Positions 10,990 to 23,074 of a stretch of 64,000 nucleotides of DNA are shown in pieces. The notes beneath the pieces were generated by a model. The model did no database searches, was not told where the DNA came from, and saw only the letters and a program-made list of their open reading frames with translations. This DNA comes from Siphonodentalium dalli (lineage: Eukaryota; Mollusca; Scaphopoda; Gadilida; Siphonodentaliidae), in contig CP136064.1 of the NCBI GenBank assembly GCA_032622095.1, forward strand, positions 273,815,614-273,879,613, given 5' to 3'. A program made the translations under genes and the position numbers. Each line of letters begins with the position of its first letter. The stretch's first letter is position 1.

Positions 10990-12720
10990 AAAGTAATGTG
11001 AAACACTTGCAGGGTCTGAACATAGCCCTGTTTCACATCTAATTTCTTATTATTTATTTTCTGTGCCCAGTTCAGTGACCAAGAAAAGTCTCTCCGAATT
11101 TTGGAGGATAAACTGAACACTTTAAATATCAAAATTCACAATACATCCATTGATACTCGAGGGTTTTACTAACAATAATAAGAAAACAACGGTTCCAGTA
11201 ATAAAGATCAGTCATCATTAAATCATTTGATCTTTGCACTCCTCAAAACATGGATGTTATTATGATCCCACACATAAGGGAATAAACAGAGACGCACAAG
11301 CAATTCTGAAGTGACAAGTAGAATTTTCAGAATATTTCGAGCCCTGCATATATAGGGAATACCTATGTACAGGTTTTGTTTGAATACCGAAATATCTCAT
11401 GAGTGTTTGGAAAGAAATTTTTAATTTTCACGAGCGGCTAGAAGCCGCGAGTGAAAATTTGATATTTCTTTCCAGACATGAATGAGATGTTTCATTTATT
11501 CAAACAAAAAACTGTAGGTACTTTTTTTATCATAGCGGATTATTTAGGCTGAAAGTTGCTAAGTTAAGTCTTAATTAATTAAATCATTAACTGTACTTAA
11601 TTAACTAAAGACTGCATGTGTCAGTGTTTACTAACAGGAAAGAGCCTAGGTGTAAATTGACACGCTGCGACTCAAACATAGAATTGTTGAGTGATCACGC
11701 GCCATCATAAATTTGTGGCTTTTGATTGGCTATTGGACAGAGTGCACACAATGATCACTCGATCGACCTTGGCAGCTTGTGTTACTTTCAAGCCCAAATA
11801 ACGCTATCTAGGGTGAAACAACAACATCGTATTTCAATGTTGCTTCCAAGAGATAAATACAATGTTCGGTAATTTCGCGCTATTTTATAGGTCAAGCATA
11901 TAATAAATAAACGAAGCTAATCTAGAGAATTCCATACATACCATAATTCTTTTCAATATTCCAATTCACCCTTTCTATACTAAATGGATTCTCCCACCCA
12001 GTTATACGATAAGATAAGATAAGATACGTTTTAATGGTCTTTAAGGCACACATTGGTGTAGGACAACCTACACGTATAGATAAAAAATAAACAGGAATAC
12101 ATGATATATATGTGATATATATGTAACAAGTACAAAATTAACAGAAATTAAAAAGATGCTGAATGTCAAATTATTTGATTTATTATTGGACATTGGTCAC
12201 CTGTGGAAGGATGTGATGTAACATATGGTACATTACCACTTCCACAGTCGACCAATGCCCAAATGAGTATGGTGTTTATACAGGGTATAAGACTGTAAAG
12301 GAGTTGTCCGGCACTAACATGTGACCAAAAACCATCGGGGATAGCATAAGAAAACAGTCCTAAGACCATTTATTTCCAGTATGGTCCCCAATGGATTGGA
12401 GCCACATGACAGACCGGAACACACACATACATGTACGCATCCTACCATCACAAACAACTGGATTAAAAATATATTATGTTTGATTTAACAATGAAATGCA
12501 TATGGTCAGTTGAAATTGAAGTCACGATAGGTGACAGTGAGCTAAACAGCAAGTATTCCACTAGAAGTTAAAAAACACTGGAGAGATATATCGAATAAAA
12601 TAGAGTTTATATTAGAATGGTATATTATTCATTTGGAGGGATGTTAAGGATATATAAGCTTACGACAGCCAGACAACAAACCATATCTCCCATCCCTAAT
12701 AAAGGTACAAACTAACCAAC
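10990..12720. other. intronic stretch with one inverted repeat and a GATAA run
   Basis: This is the remainder of RMND1 intron 2. It contains an imperfect inverted repeat at 11361-11521 (listed separately) and a short (GATAA)n at 12009-12024 that may be the tail of a LINE or SINE. It also holds a phrase, TACTAAATGGTTCTCCCA-like, shared with 3885-3905. Nothing else was recognised. Confidence 0.5.
11361..11521. repeat. imperfect hairpin repeat
   Basis: TACCTATGTACAGGTTTTGT at the left is mirrored by the complement of ACAAAAAACTGTAGGTA at the right. Inner matched parts include GGAAAGAAAT and the near-perfect GAGCGGCTAGAAGCCGCGAG centre. It is probably a small MITE. No target duplication was clear. 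Confidence 0.5.
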
Positions 12721-12727
12721 AACTTAC

Positions 12728-12839
12728 CCTCCTTTATGTCAACAACACTATAAAGCCCCTGAGCCTGGAGCGCCCTCTGTAGGGACTCCAGATTGTACTC
12801 CTCCGCGGCTGCATAGGCAATAACAGACTTGGTATCAGT
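12728..12839 (-). CDS. RMND1: RMND1-like exon 2 (start of DUF155)
   Basis: The 112-base exon is flanked by TTGTTGCAG and GTAAGT on the minus strand. It is clearly more GC-rich than the surrounding intron. It enters in phase 0 and leaves in phase 1, and encodes about 37 residues containing VIAYAAAEEYNLESLQRAL and QGLYSVVDIKE. The pattern AxxxAEEYNLxxL-x-QGLYxV is the usual beginning of the DUF155/RMND1 domain. The reading frame has no stops and fits the exons on both sides. Confidence 0.88.
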
Positions 12840-12999
12840 CTGCAACAATAAAATATACATGTACACAAGGGTCATTTTTTTTAATTAAAATGACAGATAA
12901 TTATTAGGAGGGGGGAAATATAATTAGTTTTGAATTTTAATTTGTTTCCATTTTATCAAAAAATCAGGTAGGAAGATAAAAACAAGAGGTTGCACTAGT

Positions 13000-13570
13000 G
13001 GTGCTGGTAAACCACCACAGTGGCAAATTTGAACCGACAAAGTATCATCGAGATATCTGCTCAGAGGAGAAAAAACCCAACATTTTCATATAAACAAAGA
13101 TCAGTACCGTAACTCTAGAATGGAAAACATGAACAAAACGATTGAACACTCAATTGATTGCTATCATAGTAGTGAACATACATACAAACTTTCATTGATA
13201 TCCGTCAACCGGTGGTGGAGATGCGGACAAAAAACAAACACTTGCAAATAAACAAAGATGAATAACTCTAGAATGAATTTTTTTTATTGAACACTCAATT
13301 GATTGCCCTCATAGTAGTGAACATACATACAAAATTTCATTGAGATTCGACAAGTGGTGGTGGAGATATCTGCTCAGACGGACAAAAAAAGACATTTTCA
13401 GATAAACAGAGATTAATAACTCTAGAACGGAAATAACAATTGAACACTCCATTGATTGGCCTCATACTATGATAGTAGTGAACATCCATACCAAATTTTG
13501 TTCAGGTCCGACACCCGGTGTTTGAGATATCTGCTCGAAAGGAGAAAAAAACTAACATTACCAGAAAAAC
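13000..13570. repeat. tandem repeat, about 130-180 bp unit
   Basis: Three to four units share GAGATATCTGCTCAGA, AACAAAGATGAATAACTCTA and the block TTGAACACTCAATTGATTG. They are typical diverged intron satellites in RMND1 intron 1. Confidence 0.65.
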
Positions 13571-14389
13571 AAAGATGAAAAACTCGAGAACAGAAAATTT
13601 GGAGAAAAAAAAAACGACATCTAACGACAATGTATCACATTATTATAATCAATAAATTTGAAAAATGATCAAGGAAATATGGGTTGATACAAAAATCGGA
13701 CTTGGCACTGAAAGGTTTAATAGCCTAATAATAGTGATGAGCGGGGATATTTAGGCTGAAATTAATAATAATGATATCAATTTCAATCTGTCTCAGAACC
13801 AAATAATATTGAACTATGGGAATTTTCTCCAAATTTAATAATCATGCTGACACTATTATTAGGCACCTGAGAGTACGAAGAGGTATGCACCGATAGTCTA
13901 TAGATATGTGATACAAGTATACAGTTCAGTACTGAAACAAAATAGATGTACCAAGCTGTGGGTTGGGAAATGTTAAGTAAACTGTTCATACTTGCGGGTT
14001 CATACTTGCTGACTCTTACCATTGCTCGGATTGAATGGTCACCAAATGCATGGTCATGCGCAGTAGCAGGCTTGGAAACTTTCATTTTCATCGATGATAA
14101 ACAATTAAGCTTCTCAAATTTTGCTGAAATGTCTTTGTTAACAATGGATTTATAGAAATAAATACATGAAGAGATGATGTCAGTTATAACTAATAGCCAT
14201 AAGATTGCATTAAATTGTAAAATCTGAGATCGATTTCCAAAATTTGTGGCAAATGAAATGTGGCAAAATCAGACAGAAATTTTTTGAGAATTCATTCACA
14301 TCAGTATTCGATATTATATAATAAACAAGGGGTACGCATCTAAGATGCTATGTCGAGTATATTGGCAGTCGAAAAAAAAAATTCTGCCA

Positions 14390-15010
14390 ATAACTTGGCA
14401 ATAAGGCCCACACAAGGCCCAAAAAGTCGGAGAAACCTGGTTTTCAAACTCGTCCAAGATATTGTTGCAAGAGACTCATATATCAAATATGGTTTGAATC
14501 AGTTAATATTTAATTGAGTTATCGCACTAACAGTGAATAACATGCTAAAAAAAGACAAACTAAGGTCCATAACTCCGGGGAAAAAATTCGGACAAAATTG
14601 GTTTTCGAACTCGTCCGAGATATTGTTGCAAGAGACTCATATATCAAATATGGTTTGAATCAGTTAATATTTTATTCAGTTATCGTGCTAACGGTGAAAC
14701 AAATGCTAAAAATAGACAAACTAAGGCCCATAACTCCGGGGGAAAAATTCGGACAAACCTGGTTTTCGAACTTGTCCGAGATATTGTTGCAAGAGACTCA
14801 TATATCAAATATGGTTTGAATCAGTTAATATTTGATTGAGTTATCACGCTAACGGTGAAAAAAATGCAAAAAAGTCATCAAAGATGGATAACTCTTGTCA
14901 AAAAGTTCAGACATGACCCATTTTATACAGGCAGTAAATAGTCATTGGGAGCAACTCACATACCAAAAATGCTTTTAATCTGTTCACAAATGTCAAAGTT
15001 ATAAGGCATT
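14390..15010. repeat. tandem repeat, about 165 bp unit
   Basis: Units sharing TCGTCCGAGATATTGTTGCA, AGAGACTCATATATCAAATA and CAGTTAATATTT recur near 14450, 14610 and 14775, with a weaker fourth copy. The short open frames here are repeat artefacts. Confidence 0.75.
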
Positions 15011-15435
15011 CTTTAGGTCCGCCGCACGCACGCCCGCCAACGGTCCCTCGTCAAACCATAAGTCGAGTTTTTGATAAACTCGAGACTAATAATTAATGTC
15101 TTGTCATTAATGCCAAAATAGTAATCCTTGAGGAGCAATAGTCCACAAGCCAAAGACTCATGAAATATTAATATCAATTATATAGCAGAGCTGTCAACAA
15201 ATCACAGGAATTGTTTATGTTGAAAGCTGGCATCTCTATTAAACCAGTAACATTTATAATAGCTAGGTAGTCCAAAGGCATGGGATGGTACATAACAAAA
15301 TATATTGGATCGATTTAAACAAATTTGGTGCGGTGACTCGGGGTACAATTGGCAGAGTTATAATGGTGTTAGTTTTTCAAATTTTGTTAACTTTAAAAAA
15401 CAAAAATGTCATTATTTAAAAAAATAATATTTTAA

Positions 15436-17026
15436 TCTCATATATATTTTGAAGACCTCTATTTGTCTGTCTGTCTGTCTGTATGTATGTTTGTTTGTCA
15501 TTTATACAAATCTACGATTCTCGACCGATCGGGACGAAACTTGGTACGTGTGTGTAGTTTGACCAGGCGGTGGACGTTGTCGTATTGGCGAGCCCGTGCG
15601 GCGCCTGTGCAGCGCATTGCAGACAAGATCTCGGAAACGGGTAGAGCTATCGACTTGAAATTTGGTTTTTGAATAGCCCGGACTTGAATAGCCCGGACAA
15701 TGTCGGGCTGGGTAGAGCTATCAACTTGAAATTTGGTTTTTGAATAGCCCGGACAACGTCGGGCTCATCGGCTAGTCTCATATATATTTTGAAGACCTCT
15801 GTCTGTCTGTTTGTCTGTCTGTTTGTTTGTTATTAATACAAATCTACGATTCTCAACCGATCGGGACGAAACTTGGTAAGGTGTGTAGTTTGACCAGGCG
15901 GTGGACGTTGTCGTATTGGCGAGCCCGTGCGGCGCCCGCTTCGCGCATGCACAGACGAGATCTCGGAAACGGGTGGAGCTATCGACTTGAAATTTACTAT
16001 GTGAATGTACCTTGCCCCGGATACGAATTTTATCGGGTCGCCGAACCCGTGCGACGCCAGCTTCACGCATGCGCAGACGAGATCTCGGAAACGGGTGGAG
16101 CTATCGACTTGAAATTTGCTATGTGAATGTATCTTGCCCCGGATACGAATTTTATCGGGTCGCCGAACCCGTGCGACGCCAGCTTCGCGCATGCGCAGAC
16201 GAGATCTCGGAAACGGGTGGAGCTATCAACTTGAAATTTGCTATGTGAATGTATCTTGCCCCGGATACGAATTTTATCGGGTCGCCGAGCCCGTGCGATG
16301 CCAGCTTCGCGCATGCGCAGACCAGATCTCGGAAACGGGTAGAGCTATCGACTTGAAATTTGGTTTTTGAATAGCCCGGACAACGTCGGGCTCATCGGCT
16401 AGTCTCATATATATTTTGAAGACCTCTGTCTGTTTGTCAGTCTGTTTGTTTGTCATTTATACAAATCTACGATTCTCGACCGATCGGGACGAAACTTGGT
16501 ACGTGTGTGTAGTTTGACCAGGCAGTGGACGTTGTCGTATTGGCGAGCCCGTACGGCGCCCGCTTCGCGCATGCGCAGACGAGATCTCGGAAACGGGTGG
16601 AGCTATCGACTTGAAATTTGGTATGTGAATGTATCTTGCCCCGGATACAAATTTTATCGGGTCGCCGAGCCCGTGCGACGCCAGCTTCGCGCATGCGCAG
16701 ACGAGATCTCGGAAACGGGTGGAGCTATCGACTTGAAATTTGGTATGTGAATGTATCTTGCCCTGGTTACGAATTTTATCGGGTCGCTGAGCCCGTGCGA
16801 CGCCAGCTTCGCGCATGCGCAGACGAGATCTCGGAAACGGGTGGAGCTATCGACTTGAAATTTGGTATGTGAATGTATCTTGCCCCGGATACGAATTTTA
16901 TCGGGTCGCCGAGCCCATGCAACGCCAGCTTCGCGCATGCGCAGACCAGATCTCGGAAACGGGTAGAGCTATCGACTTGAAATTTGGTTTTTGAATAGCC
17001 CGGACAACGTCGGGCTCATTGGCTAG
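15436..17026 (+). mobile_element. head-to-tail trimer of Helitron-like elements
   Basis: There are three direct units: 15436-15775, 15776-16402 and 16403-17026. Each starts TCTCATATATATTTTGAAG, followed by a GTCT/GTTT microsatellite. Each ends with the hairpin AGCCCGGACAACGTCGGGCT, then CATCGG (CATTGG in the last), then CTAG. The array is inserted between A (15435) and T (17027). TC start, 3' hairpin plus CTRR and A/T insertion are Helitron hallmarks. Units 2 and 3 carry a 122-bp internal satellite. There is no Rep/helicase. It resembles the non-autonomous Helitron-like repeats with tandem cores known from bivalves. Confidence 0.8.
15957..16970 (+). repeat. 122-bp satellite inside Helitron units
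   Basis: GAGATCTCGGAAACGGGT occurs at 15957, 16080, 16202 and 16323 in one unit and at 16580, 16702, 16824 and 16946 in the next, at 122-bp spacing. The first Helitron unit has only one monomer. The GC-rich monomers (GCATGCGCAGAC) stand out against the AT-rich intron. The open frames here are artefacts. Confidence 0.88.
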
Positions 17027-17376
17027 TATTATATATATTTGTTTTATTATAAATTGTTTTTGTTTGTTTTGTTTTGTTAAATTGAGCAAGGAATTCAATC
17101 TAAATTTTTTTTTTAAGAGTGAATATTTTTTTCGAAAAAAGGCCATAACTCAGTTAAAAATAGTCGGATCAACCTATATTTGAATTCGATCTGTCTTTTG
17201 TGCTGATTAATTCACATACAAAATTTGGTTGCGATCAGATAGAAAATATTTGAGTTATCACACCATGCGTAAAGTGTCTAATGACAGACAGACGGACGGA
17301 TGAACGAACGACGAGTGGTCAATCCAGACAACAACACTATGTTTACTATGGTATGGGTAAACATAAAAATACTGAC

Positions 17377-17831
17377 CTCCTCAGGTAAGTGACCTTTGCC
17401 CTTTTTCCGTGTTGGTCGCTTAGTTGACAAGGGTATTATATGCTTCTGAATGGATGTTGCCGCATGCCGATGAATATAAAATCTGCTACCACTGTTGACA
17501 TGTTCCAAACTACACCTCGCTATGGTAGTAAATCTAAGAGACTGGGGCAGGTTAGTGTCTCTCACAGTACCTGATGGCAATAAGAAGTAACTCCTTTGTT
17601 GACCATTTAAATAGCTGATATTTCCTCTCATCAGCGATTTAAGATTTAACGAATAAGTTATTGCAGTCATCTGCCACAGACTCTTTTGACGATACATGAG
17701 TTTTCTGCAAGAATTACAGATAGGTACTTGTGTTTTCAAGAATAACATTTTCAAACCATTCTCCATCCAGTCAACATATTTCATCCATTAGAATTCATTC
17801 TTCAAAGACATCGGTTCTTTTATGAGTTTGG
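17377..17831 (-). CDS. RMND1: RMND1-like exon with start codon and N-terminal leader
   Basis: The acceptor is a pyrimidine-rich run ending in CAG just above 17831, and the donor GTCAGT follows GAGGAG at 17377. The start ATG is at 17784-17782. It is preceded by an in-frame stop, so the first 47 bases are 5' UTR and a non-coding exon must lie upstream. The exon encodes 136 residues. The start is basic and hydrophobic (MLFLKTQVPICNSCRKL is inside it), as expected for a mitochondrial import signal, and it ends STKRPTRKKGKGHLPEE. The STKRP-basic stretch just before the conserved domain fits RMND1. Several early in-frame Met codons leave the exact start open. Confidence 0.8.
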
Positions 17832-17950
17832 CTGAGAAAAAGAAAATGAGATAGAAGAATTTGAATCCAGGGACATGTATTCCGGTCAAATAAATGACAT
17901 CCATGTTAACAAAATAATATGTATAGTATACTAAGGCCAAAAAAAAAGAT

Positions 17951-18041
17951 AGTATATTTCTGCCAACGGTGTGAAAAAATTACGGTAGGTAGGTACTACC
18001 TACCTACCCTAATTTTTTCACACCGTTGGCAGAAATATACT
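17951..18041. repeat. near-perfect 45-bp-arm hairpin
   Basis: AGTATATTTCTGCCAACGGT...CGGTAGGTAGGTA is followed at once by its reverse complement with one mismatch, leaving almost no loop. It lies just upstream (minus-strand sense) of the RMND1 start-codon exon. It may be a small MITE or the result of a local inversion. Confidence 0.8.
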
Positions 18042-18399
18042 AGGTAGGGAATTTTTTTTTATTTTTTATCCAGCTGCAGAAATATTGAACTACCTCGACC
18101 GAAGTGACATAAAATGCCAACTAAAAAAAAAAAAAAAAAAAAAAAACTCATGTTGTTGGGAAAGTATTACTTGAATAACACAGTGGAAATATACATCAAG
18201 ATTGAATAAAATATCATACAGAGTACTATGGCAACAGTTTCCATCTCATTGTGCCAGGCATGGTTCTTCAAAGAGGTCAGGTTTAATTTAAAGCAAAAAC
18301 TAAGATATTACATGGAGCATCAAATTATACAGTCATTCTCACTCTTGTCATATCGTTGTCTGGTCCTGTGACCACGCTTGATGATTAATTTAGAATTCC

Positions 18400-18489
18400 C
18401 TTGCATTATGAAGGTAGGGTGTCTTATATTATGCAATTATTTGCGAATTATTTTGAACAAATAAATACTGGTAGGTTTGAGTTAAGGAA

Positions 18490-18546
<57 letters not shown>

Positions 18547-18690
18547 CTTATATTGTTCAATTCTTACTGAATTAATTTGAACAAATAAACACTGGTAGCC
18601 TTTGAGTTAAGGAGGGGGTCTTATATTGTTCAATTCCTTGCAAATTATATTTTGAACAAATAAATACTGGTGGGTTTGAGTTAAAATGAT
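18400..18690. repeat. 55-base G run with three flanking 85-bp repeats
   Basis: An uninterrupted G tract (18491-18545) sits between direct copies of TCTTATATTGTTCAATTC, GAACAAATAAATACTGGTAG and TTTGAGTTAAGG. Tract length is likely unstable in vivo and unreliable in assembly. It has G-quadruplex potential. Confidence 0.9.
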
Positions 18691-20190
18691 CCTAGTTAGA
18701 ACAAAGGGACTTATGCTTAAGTTTGTGATTTGTTATTCACATACCGCATTTTCATAATTTTGGCTATATTACTTGGTATGAAATTGATGTCACTAACATT
18801 TTATGATAATTTTACCCATGCCGCCATTACTCGACCGGTACTTGTATTGTAATGACTACATCCCATTGTCTGGAGGTAGCCAGTACATGTACATCCAACC
18901 GAGCATGCCTGGTTTTTGGAAACAGTAGCTATACCCCTACCATGATAACCCATATATACAATGTATATAGATACACACCCAGCATGTCTGTTGATAGTTC
19001 CCAAACAGACTTAAAGCAAGCGTGAGATCCACTCTCTCATGAAATTAAAATTGCAAAATCATGCCCATCAATCCATGAATTCACACCTGGAGTTTTAACT
19101 TTTAAGGTTCAGCTGTCACTTTATGGTCACTTTACACAGGGATATGTTAGAAACCATGTGTTTTTTCACACTAATGAACATCATTATGTATGTGCATTGG
19201 AGGTAAACAAGACAGTCAATGACTGTGGGGTCGCTCACCAGACTGCAAAGACTGATAAGACTGGGACTCTGGAGACCAAAACAGTGAGCACTTTTCATAA
19301 TCACTTTAAAAGAAGTAGATTTAAACAGGATATGTGGCTAGAGAGACTTCAAGTATGTAGCTTGGTAAAAAACCACCTTGAAATTGCCAACTGTACACTA
19401 CTGATCACCCCCCTCCTCCAGCTCAACAAGTCCCCTCCCGACCGGGATCCAGACTCCCAAGTCTTAGGTTGGAATTTCACAACCGACACCTCAAACTTTC
19501 TCAATTGTTGGAAATTTCCAATCTCACAAGCGCCTTTTTCTAAAACCATTTAAACATGTTTGAAGCCCAATTATCCATGGACCCAAAACACAATACATGT
19601 ATGTCAGACCAATCAGTCAGGTGGTTCCAAGGTAGATGTTTTAATGAATTTGGTATTTCTATGATTTTATTGGACACAAAAGTGTTAACTCCCCATAGAC
19701 TGCCATTTCTTGACAGGTTGACCTCATTTTAACAAATCTGTATCTCAGTCACTAAAGGATCTTCCTGATTCCTCCATACTATATGTAAGCTAAATAGTCC
19801 AAAATCCCTTGAGAAGACATTTTAAGAATTACTATAGAGACATATAGTTATGTCCCTGGTCCCACCCTTTTAACCTGGTGACCCCATCTGAATAAATTTG
19901 AATCCCAGACACCAAAGAACCCTTCATACATATCATAAATATCAGTCAAATAGACCTGATGGTCCTTGTGAAGGAAGCATATTAAGAGGGAAACTGTCCT
20001 TCGCTTGGCCCCTATTTGACCAGGTGACCCCATTAAAAAAATCTGAATTGCAGTCAAGGAAGAACATTCCATTCTATATAAGCCAACTAGTTCTTGCAAA
20101 CATATTTTAAGAATTACTATGTAGTGAAATAGTTAAGTCTCTTGCTCTGCCCTTATTTGACTTTGTGATCCCATTTTCACAAATCTGATA
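18690..20190. other. no recognisable gene; diverged repeats
   Basis: The 19158-19553 plus-strand open stretch matches no family I know and lacks convincing splice sites. From 19690 to 20180 there are diverged units with CCATTTTAACAAATCTG and CCTGATTCCT-like blocks, related to the array at 21640-22390. Confidence 0.4.
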
Positions 20191-21260
20191 AGGATAAAAA
20201 TTAAGTTCCCCAGTTGAAGTTGGTGATATTCACCCATTGGGCACCTCATTTATGAATTTTATCTTCTGCAAATTAGAGGACACAGAAACTTCCTAGAAGG
20301 GAAATTTAACTAACAACAATGTAAATTTGATACTATAGATACTTCCCAGAAGATGAGGCCTAAGCAGAATGAGGTCGTTAGAGGGTGAATTTGGTGATGC
20401 TAGCCTGCTGTGCCGGATAGCATCACAAAAAGTGTGTCTGTTCCTACATTGTGTATGCCTGGCCTCAAGCAACACAATGCATTATACAACAAGCCTTGAA
20501 ATAGTGTGATAGTGTGTCTGTCATTTGCAGAGTGAGGTCCCCAGAGGGTGAATTTAGTGACGCTAAATTCACCCTCTGGGGACCTCATTCTGATAAAGTC
20601 CTCAACTGCTATGGAAGACCTAGAATAAAATTGAATTTCCCCAGTTGAAGTTGGTGATGTTCACCCATTGGGCCCCTCAATTATGAATTTTATCTTCTGC
20701 AAATTAGGGGATATAGAAACTTCCTAGAAGGGAAATTTAACTAACAACAATGTAAATTTGATACTATAGATACTTCCCAGAAGATGAGGCCTAAGCAGAA
20801 TCAGGTCCCCAAATGGTGAATTTGGTGATGCTAGCCATGAATCAAGCTTTGAAATAGTCTGTCTGTTATTTGCAGAATGAGGTACCCAGAGGGTGAATTT
20901 AGTGAGGCTATCCTGCACAGCGGGCTAGTATCACTAAATTCACCCTCTGGGGACCTCATTCTGATAAGGCCCTCAACTGCTATGGAAGACCTAGAATAAG
21001 ATTGAAGTTCCCCAGTTGAAATTGGTGATGTTCACCCATTGGGCACCTCAATCATGAATTTTATCTTTTGCAAATTAAGGGATACAGAAACTTCCTAGAA
21101 GGGAAATTTAACTAACAACAATGTAAATTTGATACTATAGATACTTCCCAGAAGATGAGGCCTAAGCGGAATAAGGTTCTCAGAGGGTGTATTTGGTTAT
21201 GCTAGCCTGCTGTGTAGGATAGCGTCACTAAATTCACCCTCTGGGAACCTCATTCTACAA
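20190..21260. repeat. array of GAATGAGGTCCCC palindromes, block 2
   Basis: Three long units (about 375-430 bp) share TTCCCAGAAGATGAGGCCTA, a CACCCATTGGGC block and GAAATTTAACTAACAACAAT. Each carries the hairpin GAATGAGGTCCCCAGAGGG / CCCTCTGGGGACCTCATTC also seen at 4013-5160. The hairpin arms are better conserved than the spacers. Confidence 0.75.
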
Positions 21261-21639
21261 ATGCCAGGCACTCTTTGAGAAAATGAAATTAATCTGATTT
21301 TAATGACCACTGAGTGATAATATAAACAACAAGGGTGCTTCATTGATAACACCATTAATCTCATTTAAATTATGGATGACATGAATACACTCCCTGGGGA
21401 CTGTCTAAGGCTGCAGAAGCTCTCTTTATCTCTCTATCTGCCTTGCCATGTGTCATGTCTATCAGTTCATAGGAGAGTTGCCTTGTAATGGGAATTTAAA
21501 TAAATATACTTTATTTACCTGTGAGTTAGGATATGAGATAGGGTGGAATGCTGTTGGTTGGGGGTGGGGTTCTGGGTCATGTGGGGGGGGATATTTTTTG
21601 TTTGTATGTTAAATTGATCAAGGAGTTCCTGAATTTTTT

Positions 21640-22390
21640 ATTATTTTTTGGGGAATTATGGCCCTGGCTCCACCACTATTTGACCCAGTGACCCCATTTG
21701 AACAAATCTGAACCCCAGTCATTCAATGACCCCACATACCAAATATAAACTAAATCGGCTTAATGGTTATTGACAAGAAGTCGTTATAAGAATTACCAAG
21801 GAGGAATATAGTTATGGCCCTGGTTTCGCAACTGTTTGACACAGTGACCTCATTTGAACAAATATTAATGACAGTCACCTAGGGAACATCCACCCCAAAT
21901 ATGATCAAAATGCAAAAATGTAATTTTTTGGTTTTTAGAGTTATGTCCCTGGCTCTGCCCCTAATTGACCCAGTGACCCAATTTGAACAAATCTGATTCC
22001 CAGTCACCCAAGGTCCCTCAGTACCAAATATAAGCTAATTCGGCCCAATATTTTTGTAGAAGAAGTCATTGTAAGAATTACTATGAGTTATGGCCCTGGT
22101 TTCTCAACTAATTGACCGGGTAACCTCATTTGAACAAATCTGAACACCAGTCACCCAAGGACCCTCCATACCAAATATTAGCTAAATCGGCACAATGGTT
22201 ATGGACAAGAAGTTGTTGTAAGAATTACTGTGGAGGAATAGAATTATGGCCCTGGTTTCGCAACTATTTGACCGAGTGACCTCATTTGAACAAATCTGAA
22301 TGAGAGTCACCTAGGGAACATCCACACCAAATATGAACCAATTTGGTATGATGGTTTCAGAGGAGAAGATGTTTTTTTTTAAAGTTGACG
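21640..22390. repeat. tandem repeat, about 150 bp unit
   Basis: Five units share GTTATGGCCCTGGTTT, TTTGACCCAGTGACC, CATTTGAACAAATCTGAA and ACCAAATATAAGCTAAATCG. Similar repeats are widespread in mollusc introns (general knowledge). The array ends in an ACGGACGGACAGACAG run. Confidence 0.8.
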
Positions 22391-22399
22391 GACGGACAG

Positions 22400-23070
22400 A
22401 CAGACGGACATACCAACAAATGGGTAGATATGTGGCTTTGACCTATGTGGCTAGAAATGGTAATGTGGCTTTAGTTTTTATGTGGCTTCTCAAGTAGCCA
22501 TAAAATTTTAAGTGGCTATCAAGTAGTAGATAGTGATAAAACTCCAGATTACGGATTCATAACATGTTGGAATTATAGCAGAAGAAGCTGATTAAAACTC
22601 AAAAACTTGCTCACAGCAACTGGGACAGTGGAATAGGAGAAACTGACAGGTCCGTGATTGGGTGGCTAGCCACATAAATGTCTTGTCAGTGTCCGACATC
22701 TCCTATTGACAGGTCATGGATGTCTAAATCGATGGACTTTTTTTTCCCAAATTTTGAGTGACTACAAAATTAAATAAGCTGATTAGGCCAAATAGATCAT
22801 TTTAGAACGTCCATCTGAAAGCTGTTACGTGGCTAGCCACGCAACGGAAGTTATGCACATAAATATCCATTTTACACAATCTTAGCCACATAAGTAGTCA
22901 TTAGTAAACACGGACGGACGGACGGACGGACGGACGGACACACGGACGGACGGACGAGGGTCATTTCTATAGTCCTCCGACAGAAACGTCGGGGGACAAA
23001 AAATCAATCTATAAACCGACCGACCGCACTGTTAACCAAACTGTGTATGTGTGGTTCCATTTTATCTGAT
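22400..23070. other. non-coding stretch with GGAC microsatellite
   Basis: It contains diverged GTGGCTAGCCACATAA repeats (22440-22870) and a (GGAC)n run at 22913-22960. No coding sequence was recognised. Confidence 0.5.
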
Positions 23071-23074
23071 TCAC

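Larger units (their letters stand above)
3807..17831 (-). other. RMND1: RMND1-like (DUF155) gene, 5' half, four exons
   Basis: This is the gene-level entry. Four minus-strand exons with consensus splice sites join in compatible phases (0, 1, 2, 0) and give about 211 residues. These are a basic leader, then the start of the DUF155 domain ending in the motif FFFREGSAVFWN. RMND1 proteins sit in the mitochondrial inner membrane and support mitochondrial translation (family knowledge). Human RMND1 is about 449 residues, so roughly half is present. No further exon was found left of 3807, so the remainder should lie beyond base 1. Introns are about 4.5, 3.2 and 5.6 kb and consist almost wholly of repeats. 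RMND1 is the identification, by recalled family sequence and not by a search. Confidence 0.85.

Noticed and set aside
9655-10996. Four long open frames of 380-430 codons on both strands
   Set aside because: All are translations of the 24-bp minisatellite in different frames, with no unique coding sequence and within an RMND1 intron.
15463-17146. Many 60-119 codon frames rich in Arg, Pro and Ser
   Set aside because: They follow the 122-bp satellite of the Helitron-like units and shift together with it.
19158-19553. 131-codon plus-strand frame
   Set aside because: No recognisable domain, poor composition and no splice context; likely chance.
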